Shown here one piece after another: positions 37,592 to 47,356 of a stretch of 64,000 nt of DNA. Source of the DNA: Psychromonas sp. SP041. GTDB taxonomy: Bacteria > Pseudomonadota > Gammaproteobacteria > Enterobacterales > Psychromonadaceae. The position numbers and the translations under genes are program-made. The stretch is from assembly GCF_000470315.2 (NCBI RefSeq), contig NZ_CBRF02000016.1:1-64000 (forward strand), given 5' to 3'. How positions within the stretch are numbered: position 1 is the first letter of the stretch; every line of letters starts with the position of its first letter. The notes beneath the pieces were generated by a model. That model ran no database searches, was not told where the DNA came from, and worked only from the letters and a program-made list of their open reading frames with translations.

Positions 37592-38560
37592 TTATTTGCG
37601 TAATTTTACTTGGCTGACTTGGTGATTAATCGATTTTTTTAAGATTAAATTAGCACGGTCACGTGTTGGTCTAATATTTTCTTCTAAATTAATCCCATTT
37701 ATTTCATCCCAAATCTTTGATGCTATAGCAATCGCCTCACGTTTACTCATTTTTGAATAACTATGAAAATAAGCATTTGGATCGGTAAAAGCCCCTTCTC
37801 TAAACTTTAAAAAACGTTGGATATACCATGTTTTTAATAAGTCAGTATCGGCATCAACAAAAATAGAAAAGTCTACAAAGTCAGAGACAAAAACACGATG
37901 AGATTGCTCAGGATCGTTCAGTCCTGCCGTTTGTAATACATTTAAGCCTTCTAAAATAACGATATCAGGCTTTTCAAATTGCAATGATTTATCAGGGATA
38001 ATGTCATAGGTTAAGTGAGAATAAATAGGTGCAGTAATCTCTTTTTGGCCTGATTTTATGGCGGAAACAAATTCAATTAATGCTTTGGTATCAAAGCTTT
38101 CTGGGAAACCTTTTTTATGCATTAAATTACGTGCAACTAAGTCTTTATTAGGGCGCAAAAAGCCATCTGTGGTGACTAAAGCGACTTTCGGATGCTCAGG
38201 CCAACGTGATAACAATGCCTGTAAAATGCGTGCGGAAGTACTTTTACCTACGGCCACACTACCAGCAATACCAATAATATAAGGTACTTTATCATTATGA
38301 GAATTAAGAAAGGTATCGCGTACGGTATGGCGGTATTGTCGCGCTTCTACATAAAGGTTTAATAAGCGAGAAAGAGGTAAATAAATATCGACCACTTCCT
38401 CCATTGATAATGACTCATTAATACCCTGTAATTGGCTTATATCATCTTCAGATAGCGTTAACTTAACATTGTCCCGTAAATCGGCCCATTGGTTGCGCTC
38501 AAAGTGCATATAAGCGCTATGAATACTTTGTTGGGTAAACGCTTCATGATTACTCATTCG
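37592..38560 (-). CDS. coaA: Type I pantothenate kinase
   Basis: First enzyme of coenzyme A synthesis. P-loop GSVAVGKS is at residues 99-106, and [21 protein letters not shown] and [14 protein letters not shown] match E. coli CoaA throughout. I place the start at ATG 38560: it aligns with the E. coli start, gives 322 residues (E. coli 316), and overlaps the upstream stop as ATGAGTAA. A longer frame from 38656 would overlap the upstream gene by 107 bp and add 32 unmatched residues. Confidence 0.95.
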   Translation of the reverse strand, partial: RMSNHEAFTQQSIHSAYMHFERNQWADLRDNVKLTLSEDDISQLQGINESLSMEEVVDIYLPLSRLLNLYVEARQYRHTVRDTFLNSHNDKVPYIIGIAGSVAVGKSTSARILQALLSRWPEHPKVALVTTDGFLRPNKDLVARNLMHKKGFPESFDTKALIEFVSAIKSGQKEITAPIYSHLTYDIIPDKSLQFEKPDIVILEGLNVLQTAGLNDPEQSHRVFVSDFVDFSIFVDADTDLLKTWYIQRFLKFREGAFTDPNAYFHSYSKMSKREAIAIASKIWDEINGINLEENIRPTRDRANLILKKSINHQVSQVKLRK

Positions 38561-39200
38561 GTACGCTGGCTTGTTCAAGATAGATTGATCTGCTGTTACC
38601 GATTGGGTCATCGGCATAAAGGTGATATTGCCCTGCCGGTTTAATGAGTAATTCAAATAAATTGACTAAGGCTTCTTGCGACTCTTCAATATTAACTTGT
38701 TCATGTAAGCGTTTTAATGCGGTATCAAAATTACTTTTTACCCAACAGCTATAGTCATATAGATCTAAATAAGCTTCTTGTAAAAGGTATACGCCCTCAA
38801 TAAGAATAATATCTATATTTTCGAAGTTATAATCTACTTGTCGAGGGCATTCGGCATCATCTAAATTAACAGATGTTTTAATGCTGCCAAACAGCTTTAA
38901 AGGCAATACTAATTCTTCGAACATTTCATCGAAACGGTAAGCGTTAAGATAATATTCTTCGGGACTGTTCATTACATTGAAGCGAACGTTCTTATTTGCT
39001 TCCCAGTCATCGGTATGAATAACAGCAACATTCAAACCATCTAGGGTTAATGCCGCGGCAATTTTTTCGGTTAGTTCGCGTTTACCACTGCCTTCAATCC
39101 CACTAATAGCAACGACTTGTGCCTTTGTAGATTCTTTGTGGTTATGCAGTTCTTTAATAGCACTTTTCATTTGTGCTGCATTATTAAACATCGTTTTCAA
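38550..39200 (-). CDS. Uridine kinase-like P-loop protein
   Basis: 216 residues with a Walker [10 protein letters not shown] (34-42) and [12 protein letters not shown] as a Walker B-like strand. HTDDW after the second strand fits the uridine kinase/phosphoribulokinase fold. It is therefore distantly related to coaA, to which it is joined by the 4-base overlap ATGA. The actual substrate is unknown. The start is uncertain (three Met in the first 11 residues). AT-rich DNA with the dsbA terminator lies just upstream. Confidence 0.7.
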   Translation of the reverse strand: MKTMFNNAAQMKSAIKELHNHKESTKAQVVAISGIEGSGKRELTEKIAAALTLDGLNVAVIHTDDWEANKNVRFNVMNSPEEYYLNAYRFDEMFEELVLPLKLFGSIKTSVNLDDAECPRQVDYNFENIDIILIEGVYLLQEAYLDLYDYSCWVKSNFDTALKRLHEQVNIEESQEALVNLFELLIKPAGQYHLYADDPIGNSRSIYLEQASVPNE

Positions 39201-39243
39201 CGGTCATCTCCCCTTCTTGACGGCGCTATTATGCCATAAAAAT

Positions 39244-39268
39244 AAAAAAAGCCACTAAAGTGGCTTTT
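39244..39268 (-). terminator. Terminator of dsbA
   Basis: Minus strand: AAAAGCCACT-TT-AGTGGCTTTT followed by TTT; 31 bp after the dsbA stop. Confidence 0.9.
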
Positions 39269-39298
39269 TATTTTAGAGTGAGGTGTTTAAAAAACGTA

Positions 39299-39907
39299 TT
39301 AGTCCGTTTTTTTAGTCAAGAAAGTCACTAATTCAGTGAACTCTTCAACGCTTTTTACTGATCCAGTATTTACTTTGTACTTACCGTTAACAATCAGTGT
39401 TGGAACACCACGTACTTTAAAGTTTTCTGTGTTACGTTTCATTTGTGAAGCCATACCATTTACAGGGAAACTTGCTAATGCAGCTGTTGCATCTTTCTCT
39501 GAAACGCCTGCTTTAGCGAAGATATCGATAATATCTTTTTGACTGCTAATCGCTTTACGTTGCGTATGAATGCGGTCAAATATAATACTTGTTACTTCTT
39601 CTTTAACATCTAATAGATCTGCAGCTGCGTAAGCTTTTGTGACTTCATCAGCCATTGCACCACCTAAAAAGTTAACGTGGCTCTTTTTAATTGTCACATC
39701 TGAAGGTAGATCTTGTGCTAGTTTTTCCATTAGTGGTTCAAACTTGAAGCAATGCGGGCAGTAAAACGAGAAAAACTCTAATACTTCTGGTTTTTCAGTG
39801 GCTGTTTGTTTAATAACTTCATAGTTAGTGCCTTCTTTAAAATCTGCAGCATTAACACTTAATGGCAGCAGTACTAGGCCAATTAATAGAGCAAAAACCT
39901 TTTTCAT
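39299..39907 (-). CDS. dsbA: Thiol:disulfide interchange protein DsbA
   Basis: Periplasmic oxidase that forms disulfides in exported proteins. Signal peptide MKKVFALLIGLVLLPLSVNA is cleaved after residue 20. The active site CPHC is at residues 50-53 and the cis-Pro loop is RGVPTLIV. I start at ATG 39907, preceded by AAAGGAAC; a start 21 bp upstream would put extra charged residues before the signal peptide. 202 residues. It lies 35 bp after srkA, and the srkA-dsbA pair is conserved in E. coli. Confidence 0.96.
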   Translation of the reverse strand: MKKVFALLIGLVLLPLSVNAADFKEGTNYEVIKQTATEKPEVLEFFSFYCPHCFKFEPLMEKLAQDLPSDVTIKKSHVNFLGGAMADEVTKAYAAADLLDVKEEVTSIIFDRIHTQRKAISSQKDIIDIFAKAGVSEKDATAALASFPVNGMASQMKRNTENFKVRGVPTLIVNGKYKVNTGSVKSVEEFTELVTFLTKKTD

Positions 39908-39941
39908 TATATGTTCCTTTATTGTCATTTTAGGGTGTTAA

Positions 39942-40934
39942 TTAATATTGTGGTTGAAGTGTAAGGGGAACTTCATCTAATAATACTAACTGATGTTGCA
40001 GAGATTGTAACAACTCTTTCCAATATTGGTCAGTTATAAACCATGGAAAGTTTCGAGAAAATGCAGGATCGCTCCATCTTTTGTTGATCCAGCTCACATA
40101 ATCAATGATCCGCATCGTTCTAAGACTCTCTATATGAGCGAGTTGATCGGTATTAAAGTCATTTTCTTCTTGGTAACCCTCTAAAATCATTGATAATTGT
40201 AATAGCTGTTCCTGTCTATCTCCATTCAATAACATCCAGACATCTTGTACTGCTGGTCCCATTTTACAATCATCAAAATCGACCCAGTAAGGTTGACCAT
40301 CTTTTAAAAGTATATTGCTTGCATGAGCATCCCCATGTATTGCAATCATTGGTAATACACTTAATTTAGCATTACTAATTTTATATTTAATCTTCTCAAT
40401 GGTTTCAAATAAAGGAGCTTTGATCGCGTTAGGAATATGCTGACAACTCATTAGGTCGCTGGCAGCTAAATTAATTTTTTCGATGACATTTAAAGTGGGA
40501 CGTTCAATAAATTGATGCTTTGCACCTATCTTATGAAGCTTTCCTAGTGCAATGCCTACATCATATAGGCTATCGATATCATCTACGGCTAAAGAGCGTG
40601 CTGATAGGTTATTAAAGAGTGCAAAATAATATCCTGCAAAAGAATGCAGCGTTTTATCTTCAAAAACTAAGGGGGTTGAAAGATTTAAACCAGCATTTAG
40701 CAAACGTTCACAAAAGGCATGATCTTCCAACAATTGTTGTTCGTTCCAGCGTTCTGGCCGATAAAATTTAACCACATAACGATGTTGGTTTTCATCAGTA
40801 AATGAATACACGCGATTTTCATAAGAATTTAAAGCTAATAAACCTGTTTCAGGATAAATACCAATACTTGCTAAAGCATCTAATTGGCACTCAGGAGTGA
40901 GCTTTTGATAGGTTAAACTGGCGCTAGACATCAT
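39942..40934 (-). CDS. srkA: Stress response kinase A (YihE/RdoA)
   Basis: APH/choline-kinase-fold Ser/Thr kinase linked to envelope stress. ENRVYSFTDEN and YVVKFYRPERW form the ATP-binding lobe, IAIHGDAHASNIL the catalytic loop, and WVDFDDCKMGP the metal-binding motif. Length is 330 residues (E. coli 328). It is cotranscribed with dsbA. Confidence 0.94.
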   Translation of the reverse strand: MMSSASLTYQKLTPECQLDALASIGIYPETGLLALNSYENRVYSFTDENQHRYVVKFYRPERWNEQQLLEDHAFCERLLNAGLNLSTPLVFEDKTLHSFAGYYFALFNNLSARSLAVDDIDSLYDVGIALGKLHKIGAKHQFIERPTLNVIEKINLAASDLMSCQHIPNAIKAPLFETIEKIKYKISNAKLSVLPMIAIHGDAHASNILLKDGQPYWVDFDDCKMGPAVQDVWMLLNGDRQEQLLQLSMILEGYQEENDFNTDQLAHIESLRTMRIIDYVSWINKRWSDPAFSRNFPWFITDQYWKELLQSLQHQLVLLDEVPLTLQPQY

Positions 40935-40943
40935 ATTTCTCCA

Positions 40944-40979
40944 ATAAAAAAGGCGCTGCTAAAGTGTTAGCGCGCCTTT
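40944..40979 (-). terminator. Terminator of ccoG
   Basis: Minus strand: AAAGGCGC then GCTAA-CACT-TTAGC, one bulged A, and GCGCCTTT with a T-run after it. Confidence 0.85.
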
Positions 40980-41030
40980 ATAAAGCTAAGATAGCAAATC
41001 TAGTATTTATTAATACAGCTTAGCTAATAA

Positions 41031-42431
41031 TTAAAGTCCAAGAAAGAACGAAGCATCTTGTTCAATCACTTCATTATTATCTACATTAGTTAGCTTGATA
41101 GTCACAGTTATTTTTTTCGCTTTAATATCATACGGGTCAACAGCAATTGAAATTGGTTGTGTAAATACTTCTCCAGATTGGATGGTTATTTGTTTTGGTC
41201 CAATTAATGTTGCGTCTTTTAACCCTGTAAAAGTAATGCGATAAGCTTGTGCATCAGTACTTTTATTGATGACTTTTAATGTATATGTATTTTCTATTAA
41301 GCCGTCTACATTTTCACGGTAAAGCGAATTTCTATCGCGTAAAATTTCCATCTCAGCGTTGGTTAATGTACTGAGGTTGACAATAAATAACCCTACCATG
41401 AGCAATAAAACCAACCCATAACCAATGATTTTAGGTCTCAATAGTTTGGTTTCTTTGCCCTCTAATACTTGCTCTGATGTATAAGAAATTAATCCTCTAG
41501 GGTATCCCATTTTATCCATGGTTTGATCACAAGCGTCAATACAAGCACCACAGTTAATACATTCGTATTGCAAGCCATCTCGAATATCGATACCTGTAGG
41601 ACAAACTTGTACACATAAGTCACAATCTACACAATCACCTAACCCTGTCTCACTACGGTCAACCTTGCGTGAACGAGGGCCTCGTTTTTCTCCACGTGTT
41701 GCATCGTAGCCAACGCTGTAGGTGTTTTTATCGAACATAGCAGATTGGAAGCGAGAATAAGGACACATGTGAACACAGAAAATAGAACGCATCCATCCTG
41801 CATTTGCATAGGTTGAAAATGTGAAGATAAAAATCATGATTAAAACGAGCATGCTACTTTGACCAGTGAAAAAATCGGTATAGAGTTTTTCAACGGGTAC
41901 AAAATAAGAGCAAAATGCCAAGCCTGTTAATAATGAGACAGCCAACCAACCTGTGTGCTTAGCTGTTTTTCGCCATACTTTATTAAAGTCCCAAGGCATT
42001 TCATCAAGTCGTTTGCGTTTATTCGCTGTTCCTTCAAAACGCTCTTCAAACCAGATAAAAATAAAGGTCCAGACTGTTTGTGGACAAGTATAACCACACC
42101 AGACTCGCCCTAAATAGGTGGTAAAAAAGAATAAAGCAAAGGCGGCTATGATAAAGACCCAGGCGACTAAGGTTAAATCTTGTGGAAAAAATAACATGTC
42201 GAATAATTGGAATTGTTGTTTATCGACATCAAATAATACGGCTTGATGTCCATCCCAGCGAATCATTGGCATTGCAATAAAGAATGAAATTAATCCCCAT
42301 CCAGTAAATTTACGTAATTTTTGAAAAAAACCATAAACAGCACGTACATAAATTCGATTACTTGGGTTAAAGCGATCAGCGCTATTTTTATGAGTACTCT
42401 TGATTTCTTTTATTTTAATTCTCTGGGTCAT
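41031..42431 (-). CDS. ccoG: Cytochrome c oxidase accessory protein CcoG (FixG/RdxA)
   Basis: Membrane-bound copper-reducing ferredoxin-like protein needed to assemble cbb3-type oxidase. About five hydrophobic segments (near 40-60, 85-105, 160-180, 195-215, 335-355). Two [4Fe-4S] motifs, CVDCDLCVQVCP and CINCGACIDACD, then a C-terminal Ig-like periplasmic domain. 466 residues. The ccoNOQP oxidase genes are not in this window, so the gene is separated from its usual partners. CGYTCPQTVW near residue 115 is also conserved. Confidence 0.94.
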   Translation of the reverse strand: MTQRIKIKEIKSTHKNSADRFNPSNRIYVRAVYGFFQKLRKFTGWGLISFFIAMPMIRWDGHQAVLFDVDKQQFQLFDMLFFPQDLTLVAWVFIIAAFALFFFTTYLGRVWCGYTCPQTVWTFIFIWFEERFEGTANKRKRLDEMPWDFNKVWRKTAKHTGWLAVSLLTGLAFCSYFVPVEKLYTDFFTGQSSMLVLIMIFIFTFSTYANAGWMRSIFCVHMCPYSRFQSAMFDKNTYSVGYDATRGEKRGPRSRKVDRSETGLGDCVDCDLCVQVCPTGIDIRDGLQYECINCGACIDACDQTMDKMGYPRGLISYTSEQVLEGKETKLLRPKIIGYGLVLLLMVGLFIVNLSTLTNAEMEILRDRNSLYRENVDGLIENTYTLKVINKSTDAQAYRITFTGLKDATLIGPKQITIQSGEVFTQPISIAVDPYDIKAKKITVTIKLTNVDNNEVIEQDASFFLGL

Positions 42432-42820
42432 TGTCTAACACCTGCTATTAATAATATGGCGATTATAAAGTAATTATGGGCTAATAAATGCTACAGAGAA
42501 AACAAAAAATGAGCTGAAATTAGTGCTTTATAATAAATACTTTTCCGTTAATAGTAATGATTATTATTCCAGGTGTTTTTAACCAATAAATGAATCCAAA
42601 TAGTTAATTTTGTTACAGATATGTAACGCTAAAAAACAGATGTTTAATGATTACAAATGGGTTTGAATTTAGAGATTGTGACAGAGGTAGTTGTTATCTC
42701 TGTATTATAACTGCAGTTATATTGGGTCTGATGTTTAGTGTAATGTTAGGGGCGATGATATGCGTAATGTTTGTATAAGCATTAAGTGTCATCTCGAGAG
42801 AGCGAGTGATTACTGTTAAT
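42432..42820. other. Interval upstream of ccoG with a palindrome
   Basis: About 390 bp without a credible gene. GTTACA-GATA-TGTAAC (42612-42627) is a perfect palindrome about 180 bp upstream of ccoG and might be an operator. A 66-codon minus-strand frame (42694-42894) runs through the lipoprotein terminator and is rejected. Confidence 0.5.
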
Positions 42821-42847
42821 AAAAAAGCTTCGCTGTATAGCGAAGCT
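42821..42847 (-). terminator. Terminator of the 129-aa lipoprotein gene
   Basis: Minus strand: AGCTTCGCT-ATAC-AGCGAAGCT followed by TTTTT. Confidence 0.92.
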
Positions 42848-42865
42848 AGATTTGATGCTTGTAGC

Positions 42866-43255
42866 TTATAGTGTTTCGCTACAGCCTTTAGCACTCATAA
42901 CAGGTGTTGCTGTTTCTTTTGCTGTGTCGTAAGCACTATCTAGTTGAGCTTTTGCACTTGCAGTACTTACACCAGCAGCTGCTAGTAAGCCAGAACCACT
43001 TTCAAGGCTTGCTACTTGTGCTTCATAATCAACAAATTTTTGTTTGATACCTGAACAGCTTAAGCTTGGGAAGTTTGTATCTAAAAGACCACTTGTTAAG
43101 CTTGTAACTGAGTTAGTTGCTGAAGTCGTTGCGCTAGTCGCACTTTCAGTTGCAGTTGTTGCTGCAGAATTAACTGTCGAAGTAAGGTCAGAACTAGTAG
43201 TCTGACAACCGGCTAATAGTGCGCCACCTAATAGAATTAAAGCAATTTTTTTCAT
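42866..43255 (-). CDS. Putative Ser/Thr-rich lipoprotein
   Basis: 129 residues. Signal peptide MKKIALILLGGALLAGC with lipobox LAGC (Cys 17). Residues 18-60 are almost only Ser, Thr and Ala in a loose TSAT-type repeat, suggesting an extended surface linker. The C-terminal part (about 65-129) is helical, with two Cys (CSGIKQKF and KGCSETL) that may pair. AAAAAATG context and a strong terminator make it a complete single gene. I do not recognise a named family, and the function is unknown. Confidence 0.8.
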   Translation of the reverse strand: MKKIALILLGGALLAGCQTTSSDLTSTVNSAATTATESATSATTSATNSVTSLTSGLLDTNFPSLSCSGIKQKFVDYEAQVASLESGSGLLAAAGVSTASAKAQLDSAYDTAKETATPVMSAKGCSETL

Positions 43256-43470
43256 TTTTTAGTTCACTTATTGTTTAAAGAAATAAGAGTGTATTTTTTT
43301 AGATTAAAACAATCAATGAGTAATAAAGGAATAAATCATAATAATTAGCAGAGCTTACTATTTGAATCCTAGCTAAATCCCAGTTGAATAAACCAGTCTA
43401 GAGAAAATGATGGTCAATATTAAATATAGTAATTAGATATCTTTGCACTACACCTCTGAACTAAATATTT

Positions 43471-43526
43471 GAATTATACCTTTGGCCGATACCTTTGAAT
43501 CGTACCTTTAAATTATGCCTTTAAAT
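43471..43526. repeat. Degenerate short repeats before sitA
   Basis: Four imperfect copies of a 12-14 bp unit like AATTATACCTTTG (the core TACCTTT or GCCTTT recurs). They lie 80-135 bp upstream of sitA. The other 350 bp between the lipoprotein gene and sitA show nothing besides the Fur-like box. Confidence 0.5.
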
Positions 43527-43543
43527 TCACAATAAACACTAAC

Positions 43544-43562
43544 GATAATGAATATCATTTGC
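43544..43562. promoter_or_regulatory. Fur-like box upstream of sitABCD
   Basis: GATAATGAATATCATTTGC matches 15 of 19 positions of the Fur consensus GATAATGATAATCATTATC. It sits 43 bp before the first sitA ATG. Repression by Fur (iron) or a Mn-sensing relative is inferred. Confidence 0.6.
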
Positions 43563-43605
43563 GATTGTGTTTAAGCACTGCTATTGTTAATTTCACCTTA
43601 GTTTC

Positions 43606-44511
43606 ATGTGGAATCAGAGCAGAATGCTTAGACCTTTATTATTTATTTTTATACTGACACTTCAATCACAGAGTAGCTTTGCAGCGAATGATGAAAAATT
43701 TAAAGTAATTACTACTTTTACAGTTATTGCAGATATGGTTAAAAACGTAGCTGGTGATGCGGCTATTGTTGAATCAATTACCAAAGCAAATGCTGAAATT
43801 CATAATTATCAAGCAACACCTGGTGATTTACGTCGCGCTCAAGGTGCAGACTTGATTATTTATAATGGACTTAATTTAGAGCTTTGGTTTGATAAGTTTT
43901 TTAATAACTTAAAAGACGTGCCTAAAGTCGTTGTGACTAACAATATTCAGCCAATGGGAATAACACAAGGGACTTATGCTGGAAAGCCTAATCCACATGC
44001 TTGGATGTCTGCGCCTAATGCATTGATCTACGTTGAAAATATTCGAGCAGCCTTAGTTAAATACGACCCTCAGCATAGTGAAACGTATAACAAAAATGCG
44101 AAACAATACAGCCAAGAAATAATAGATGCTGTGGCTCCTTTTAAAGCTGCCATTGCAGCTGTTCCTGAAAATAAACGCTGGTTAGTCACGAGTGAAGGGG
44201 CCTTTAGTTACCTAACACGGGATTATGATTTAAAAGAGTTATACCTTTGGCCAATGAATTCTGACTCGCAAGGTACACCTCAACAAGTTAAAAAAGTAAT
44301 AGACCTCGTTCGATCGCATCATATAACGGCAGTCTTTAGTGAAAGCACCGTTTCAGCTAAACCTGCCTTACAAGTCGCCAGAGAAACGGGTGCTAATTAT
44401 GCAGGTGTCCTTTATGTTGATTCATTAAGCAAAGCGGATGGTCCGGTACCGACTTATATTGACTTACTTACAACAACTTTGAGTCATATTGCAAAGGGGA
44501 TTAGTCAGTAA
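43606..44511 (+). CDS. sitA: Manganese/iron ABC transporter, substrate-binding protein SitA
   Basis: Periplasmic cluster A-I metal-binding protein. Likely ligands by family alignment are H66 (AEIHNY), H131 (NPHAWMS), E197 (TSEGAFSY) and D272 (YVDSLS). [18 protein letters not shown] and [17 protein letters not shown] are close to Salmonella SitA. A signal peptide ([20 protein letters not shown]) starts at Met 7 of this frame. ATG 43624 with GGAAT upstream may thus be the true start, giving 295 residues. First gene of sitABCD; it overlaps sitB by one base. Confidence 0.93.
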   Translation: MWNQSRMLRPLLFIFILTLQSQSSFAANDEKFKVITTFTVIADMVKNVAGDAAIVESITKANAEIHNYQATPGDLRRAQGADLIIYNGLNLELWFDKFFNNLKDVPKVVVTNNIQPMGITQGTYAGKPNPHAWMSAPNALIYVENIRAALVKYDPQHSETYNKNAKQYSQEIIDAVAPFKAAIAAVPENKRWLVTSEGAFSYLTRDYDLKELYLWPMNSDSQGTPQQVKKVIDLVRSHHITAVFSESTVSAKPALQVARETGANYAGVLYVDSLSKADGPVPTYIDLLTTTLSHIAKGISQ

Positions 44512-45416
44512 TGATAACAAGTAAAGTTGACGGGAAGAATACGAATACCAGCTATACCGAAATAGACTATATTAAAGTCGATAATATCAGTGTGACTTAT
44601 CGTAATGGCTTCACTGCCATCCATGATACGACCTTTAGTTTACCGGAAGGCTCAATTACGGCGTTAGTTGGTGTTAACGGCAGCGGTAAATCAACCGTCT
44701 TTAAATCAATCATGGGGTTAGTGAGCTTGAAAACAGGCTCGGTTAATATATTAGGGCTAACGGTTAAACAAGCGTTGAAAAAAAATGTCGTCGCTTACGT
44801 GCCACAAACTGAAGAGATTGATTGGGATTTTCCTATCTTGGTTGAAGATGTTGTGATGATGGGACGTTATGGGCACATGAACATGTTGCGTATGAGCACC
44901 AAAAAAGATCAGGAATTGGTTGAGCAAGCTTTGTTACGTGTTGATATGCAGGGCTATCGTAAACGTCAAATTGGTGAATTATCAGGTGGTCAAAAGAAAC
45001 GTATTTTTTTAGCCCGAGCATTAGCCCAACAAAGTAAGGTTATTTTGTTAGATGAACCATTTACAGGGGTTGATGTAAAAACAGAAGAACAAATTATGGT
45101 GCTATTAAAAGCACTTAGAGAAGAAGGGAAGATCATTTTAGTCTCGACACATAATTTAGGCAGCATTCCTGAGTTTTGTGATCGTACTGTTTTCATTAAT
45201 CGAACTATTTTAGATGAAGGCCAAACAGCCAAAGTGTTTACCCCACAAAATATAGAAAAAGCCTTTGGTGGGGCACTACGTCATTTCGTTCTCGCAGGCG
45301 ATCTCTTACATAATGATGATGATAAACGTCAAGTGACAGTGATCAGTGATGATGAACGGCCCGTTGTTTTATATGGTGAGCAACATACGAATACTGTTAT
45401 TAACCAATCAAAGTAG
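44511..45416 (+). CDS. sitB: Manganese/iron ABC transporter, ATP-binding protein SitB
   Basis: ABC ATPase. Walker [10 protein letters not shown] (about residues 54-62), signature LSGGQKKR and Walker B VILLDEPF are intact. 301 residues, with about 25 extra N-terminal residues before the ABC domain and a polar tail. The start overlaps the sitA stop (TAATG), so translation is coupled. Confidence 0.94.
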   Translation: MITSKVDGKNTNTSYTEIDYIKVDNISVTYRNGFTAIHDTTFSLPEGSITALVGVNGSGKSTVFKSIMGLVSLKTGSVNILGLTVKQALKKNVVAYVPQTEEIDWDFPILVEDVVMMGRYGHMNMLRMSTKKDQELVEQALLRVDMQGYRKRQIGELSGGQKKRIFLARALAQQSKVILLDEPFTGVDVKTEEQIMVLLKALREEGKIILVSTHNLGSIPEFCDRTVFINRTILDEGQTAKVFTPQNIEKAFGGALRHFVLAGDLLHNDDDKRQVTVISDDERPVVLYGEQHTNTVINQSK

Positions 45417-45424
45417 GGGGTGTT

Positions 45425-46390
45425 ATGTTTGATTATTTATTAGAACCTTTTAGTTATCAATATATGGTTAATGCAATATTTGTAAGTGCTTTGGTAGGCG
45501 GCGTTTGTGCTTTTCTGTCCGTTTACTTAATGTTGAAAGGTTGGTCATTAATTGGCGATGCACTCTCTCATTCGATAGTACCAGGGGTTGCAGGTGCCTA
45601 TATGTTGGGATTACCTTTTGCTGTTGGCGCTTTTTTTTCCGGAGGTTTAGCGGCAACGGTTATGTTATTTCTAAATCAACGCTCAAAACTTAAAGAAGAT
45701 GCGATTATTGGTATCATTTTCACTTCTTTTTTTGGACTTGGTTTGTTCATGGTCTCATTGAGTCCGACATCGGTCAATATTCAAACTATAGTGCTAGGTA
45801 ATATTCTCGCAATCTCTCCTTACGATACGTTACAGCTCTTATTAATTAGCTTTATTACGCTGATTGTATTAACCCTAAAATGGCGTGATTTTATGGTGTT
45901 ATTTTTTGATGAGCAACATGCTAGAAGTATTGGTTTGAATGCTACGGGTTTAAAAATTATTTTTTTTACTTTATTGAGTGCATCTACCGTGGCCGCATTA
46001 CAAACAGTAGGGGCATTTTTAGTGATAGCGATGGTGGTTATCCCAGGCGCAACCGCTTATTTATTAAGTGATAAGTTTAGTAATGTTATTTTTATTAGTA
46101 TTGCTATCGGTACATTGACGTCTTTGATTGGCGCTTATTTAAGTTATTTTATTGATGGTGCGACAGGCGGTATTATCGTTTTATTTCAAACGCTTATTTT
46201 TGTGATCAGTTTCTTTTTTGCACCTAAATACGGCTTAATAAGTAACAGAAAGAAGCTAAAGCCAGTGACTAAGGGCGCCTCGCAATCAACCAATAAATCA
46301 ACAGCTCAGTCAATTGTGAAGCCTTCGAGCCATTCAACCGATTCAACCCCAAAAAATAAAAGGGAGGTTGCTCATGCAAGCTCTATTTGA
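45425..46390 (+). CDS. sitC: Manganese/iron ABC transporter, permease SitC
   Basis: ABC-3 family permease with about eight membrane helices. LKGWSLIGDALSHSIVPGVAGAY and VGAFLVIAMVVIPGATAYLL are conserved. 321 residues; the last ~45 form a polar Ser/Thr/Lys tail. TAGGGGGTG precedes the ATG. It overlaps sitD by 17 bp. Confidence 0.93.
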   Translation: MFDYLLEPFSYQYMVNAIFVSALVGGVCAFLSVYLMLKGWSLIGDALSHSIVPGVAGAYMLGLPFAVGAFFSGGLAATVMLFLNQRSKLKEDAIIGIIFTSFFGLGLFMVSLSPTSVNIQTIVLGNILAISPYDTLQLLLISFITLIVLTLKWRDFMVLFFDEQHARSIGLNATGLKIIFFTLLSASTVAALQTVGAFLVIAMVVIPGATAYLLSDKFSNVIFISIAIGTLTSLIGAYLSYFIDGATGGIIVLFQTLIFVISFFFAPKYGLISNRKKLKPVTKGASQSTNKSTAQSIVKPSSHSTDSTPKNKREVAHASSI

Positions 46391-47279
46391 ATCTCTTGTG
46401 TCGCCTTTTGCATTTGAGTTTATGCAACAAGCATTTGTGATGGTGTTGTTATTAGCTGTTCCTACGGCTCTACTCTCTTGTTTTTTAGTCTTAAAAGGGT
46501 GGTCATTAATGGGAGATGCTATTTCTCATTCTGTATTGCCGGGTATCGTAATCGCTTATGTTTTAGCGATTCCTTTTGCTGTTGGTGCTTTCGTCGCAGG
46601 CATTAGTTGCGCTGTATGCACTGGTTATATTAAAGAGCATAGTCGTCTCAAAGAGGATACGGTCATGGGGATCGTATTTTCATCGATGTTTGCATTAGGT
46701 TTGTTATTAATGACCAAAATAGAAACTGACGTACACCTCGATCAAATTCTTTTTGGGGATTTATTAGGGAGCCGCTGGCAAGGGATAGGAGAAGTTGCTC
46801 TTGTTAGTTTAGTTGTCTGTTCTTTTTTATTTATAAAGGGTAAAGACCTCTTACTTTTTGTTTTTGATAAGCAACATGCACAAGTTATGGGGTTATCTGT
46901 GCGTTTTTTACATTATGCTTTATTGTCTATTTTATCGATTACTATCGTATTTGCGTTAAAAGCGGTAGGTATGATTTTAGTGATCACGATGTTAATTACG
47001 CCAGGTGCTATTGCATTTTTAGTCACTAGAAATTTCTATAAAATGTTAGTTATTAGCGTATTAATTGCCAGTAGTTGCTCTTTCTTAGGTATTTATATTA
47101 GTTTCTTTATTGATAGCGCACCCGCACCGACCATTATTATGTTGTTTAGTGGATTATTTATTGTGGTGTTTTGTTATAGCAGTTTAAAGATAAAGCGCCT
47201 GAGTGAGGCCAAACATAAGCGGCATAAAAAGCATTTAGCTAAAGGAGCTTGGTTAGGTTATCCGTGTCGTTATAGATAA
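46374..47279 (+). CDS. sitD: Manganese/iron ABC transporter, permease SitD
   Basis: Second ABC-3 permease, similar to SitC (LKGWSLMGDAISHSVLPGIV; VGMILVITMLITPGAIAFLV), so the membrane unit is probably a SitC-SitD heterodimer. I start at ATG 46374, which has AGGGAGG six bases upstream; an in-frame TTG at 46368 overlaps that site. 301 residues with a very basic C-terminus. Last gene of the operon. Confidence 0.93.
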   Translation: MQALFESLVSPFAFEFMQQAFVMVLLLAVPTALLSCFLVLKGWSLMGDAISHSVLPGIVIAYVLAIPFAVGAFVAGISCAVCTGYIKEHSRLKEDTVMGIVFSSMFALGLLLMTKIETDVHLDQILFGDLLGSRWQGIGEVALVSLVVCSFLFIKGKDLLLFVFDKQHAQVMGLSVRFLHYALLSILSITIVFALKAVGMILVITMLITPGAIAFLVTRNFYKMLVISVLIASSCSFLGIYISFFIDSAPAPTIIMLFSGLFIVVFCYSSLKIKRLSEAKHKRHKKHLAKGAWLGYPCRYR

Positions 47280-47290
47280 GGTAAATGCGT

Positions 47291-47325
47291 AATATGATGT
47301 TATATCGTTATAACATCATATTTTA
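47291..47325. terminator. Bidirectional terminator, sitD / DUF4250 gene
   Basis: AATATGATGTTATA-TCGT-TATAACATCATATT, a perfect 14-bp stem followed by TTAATT on plus; AT-rich, between convergent genes. Confidence 0.75.
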
Positions 47326-47356
47326 ATTATTGTGGGCTAAGCGTTATAGGTGATAT

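Noticed and set aside
42694-42894. 66-codon minus-strand frame
   Set aside because: It runs through the end of the lipoprotein gene and its terminator hairpin, and has repetitive low-complexity content.
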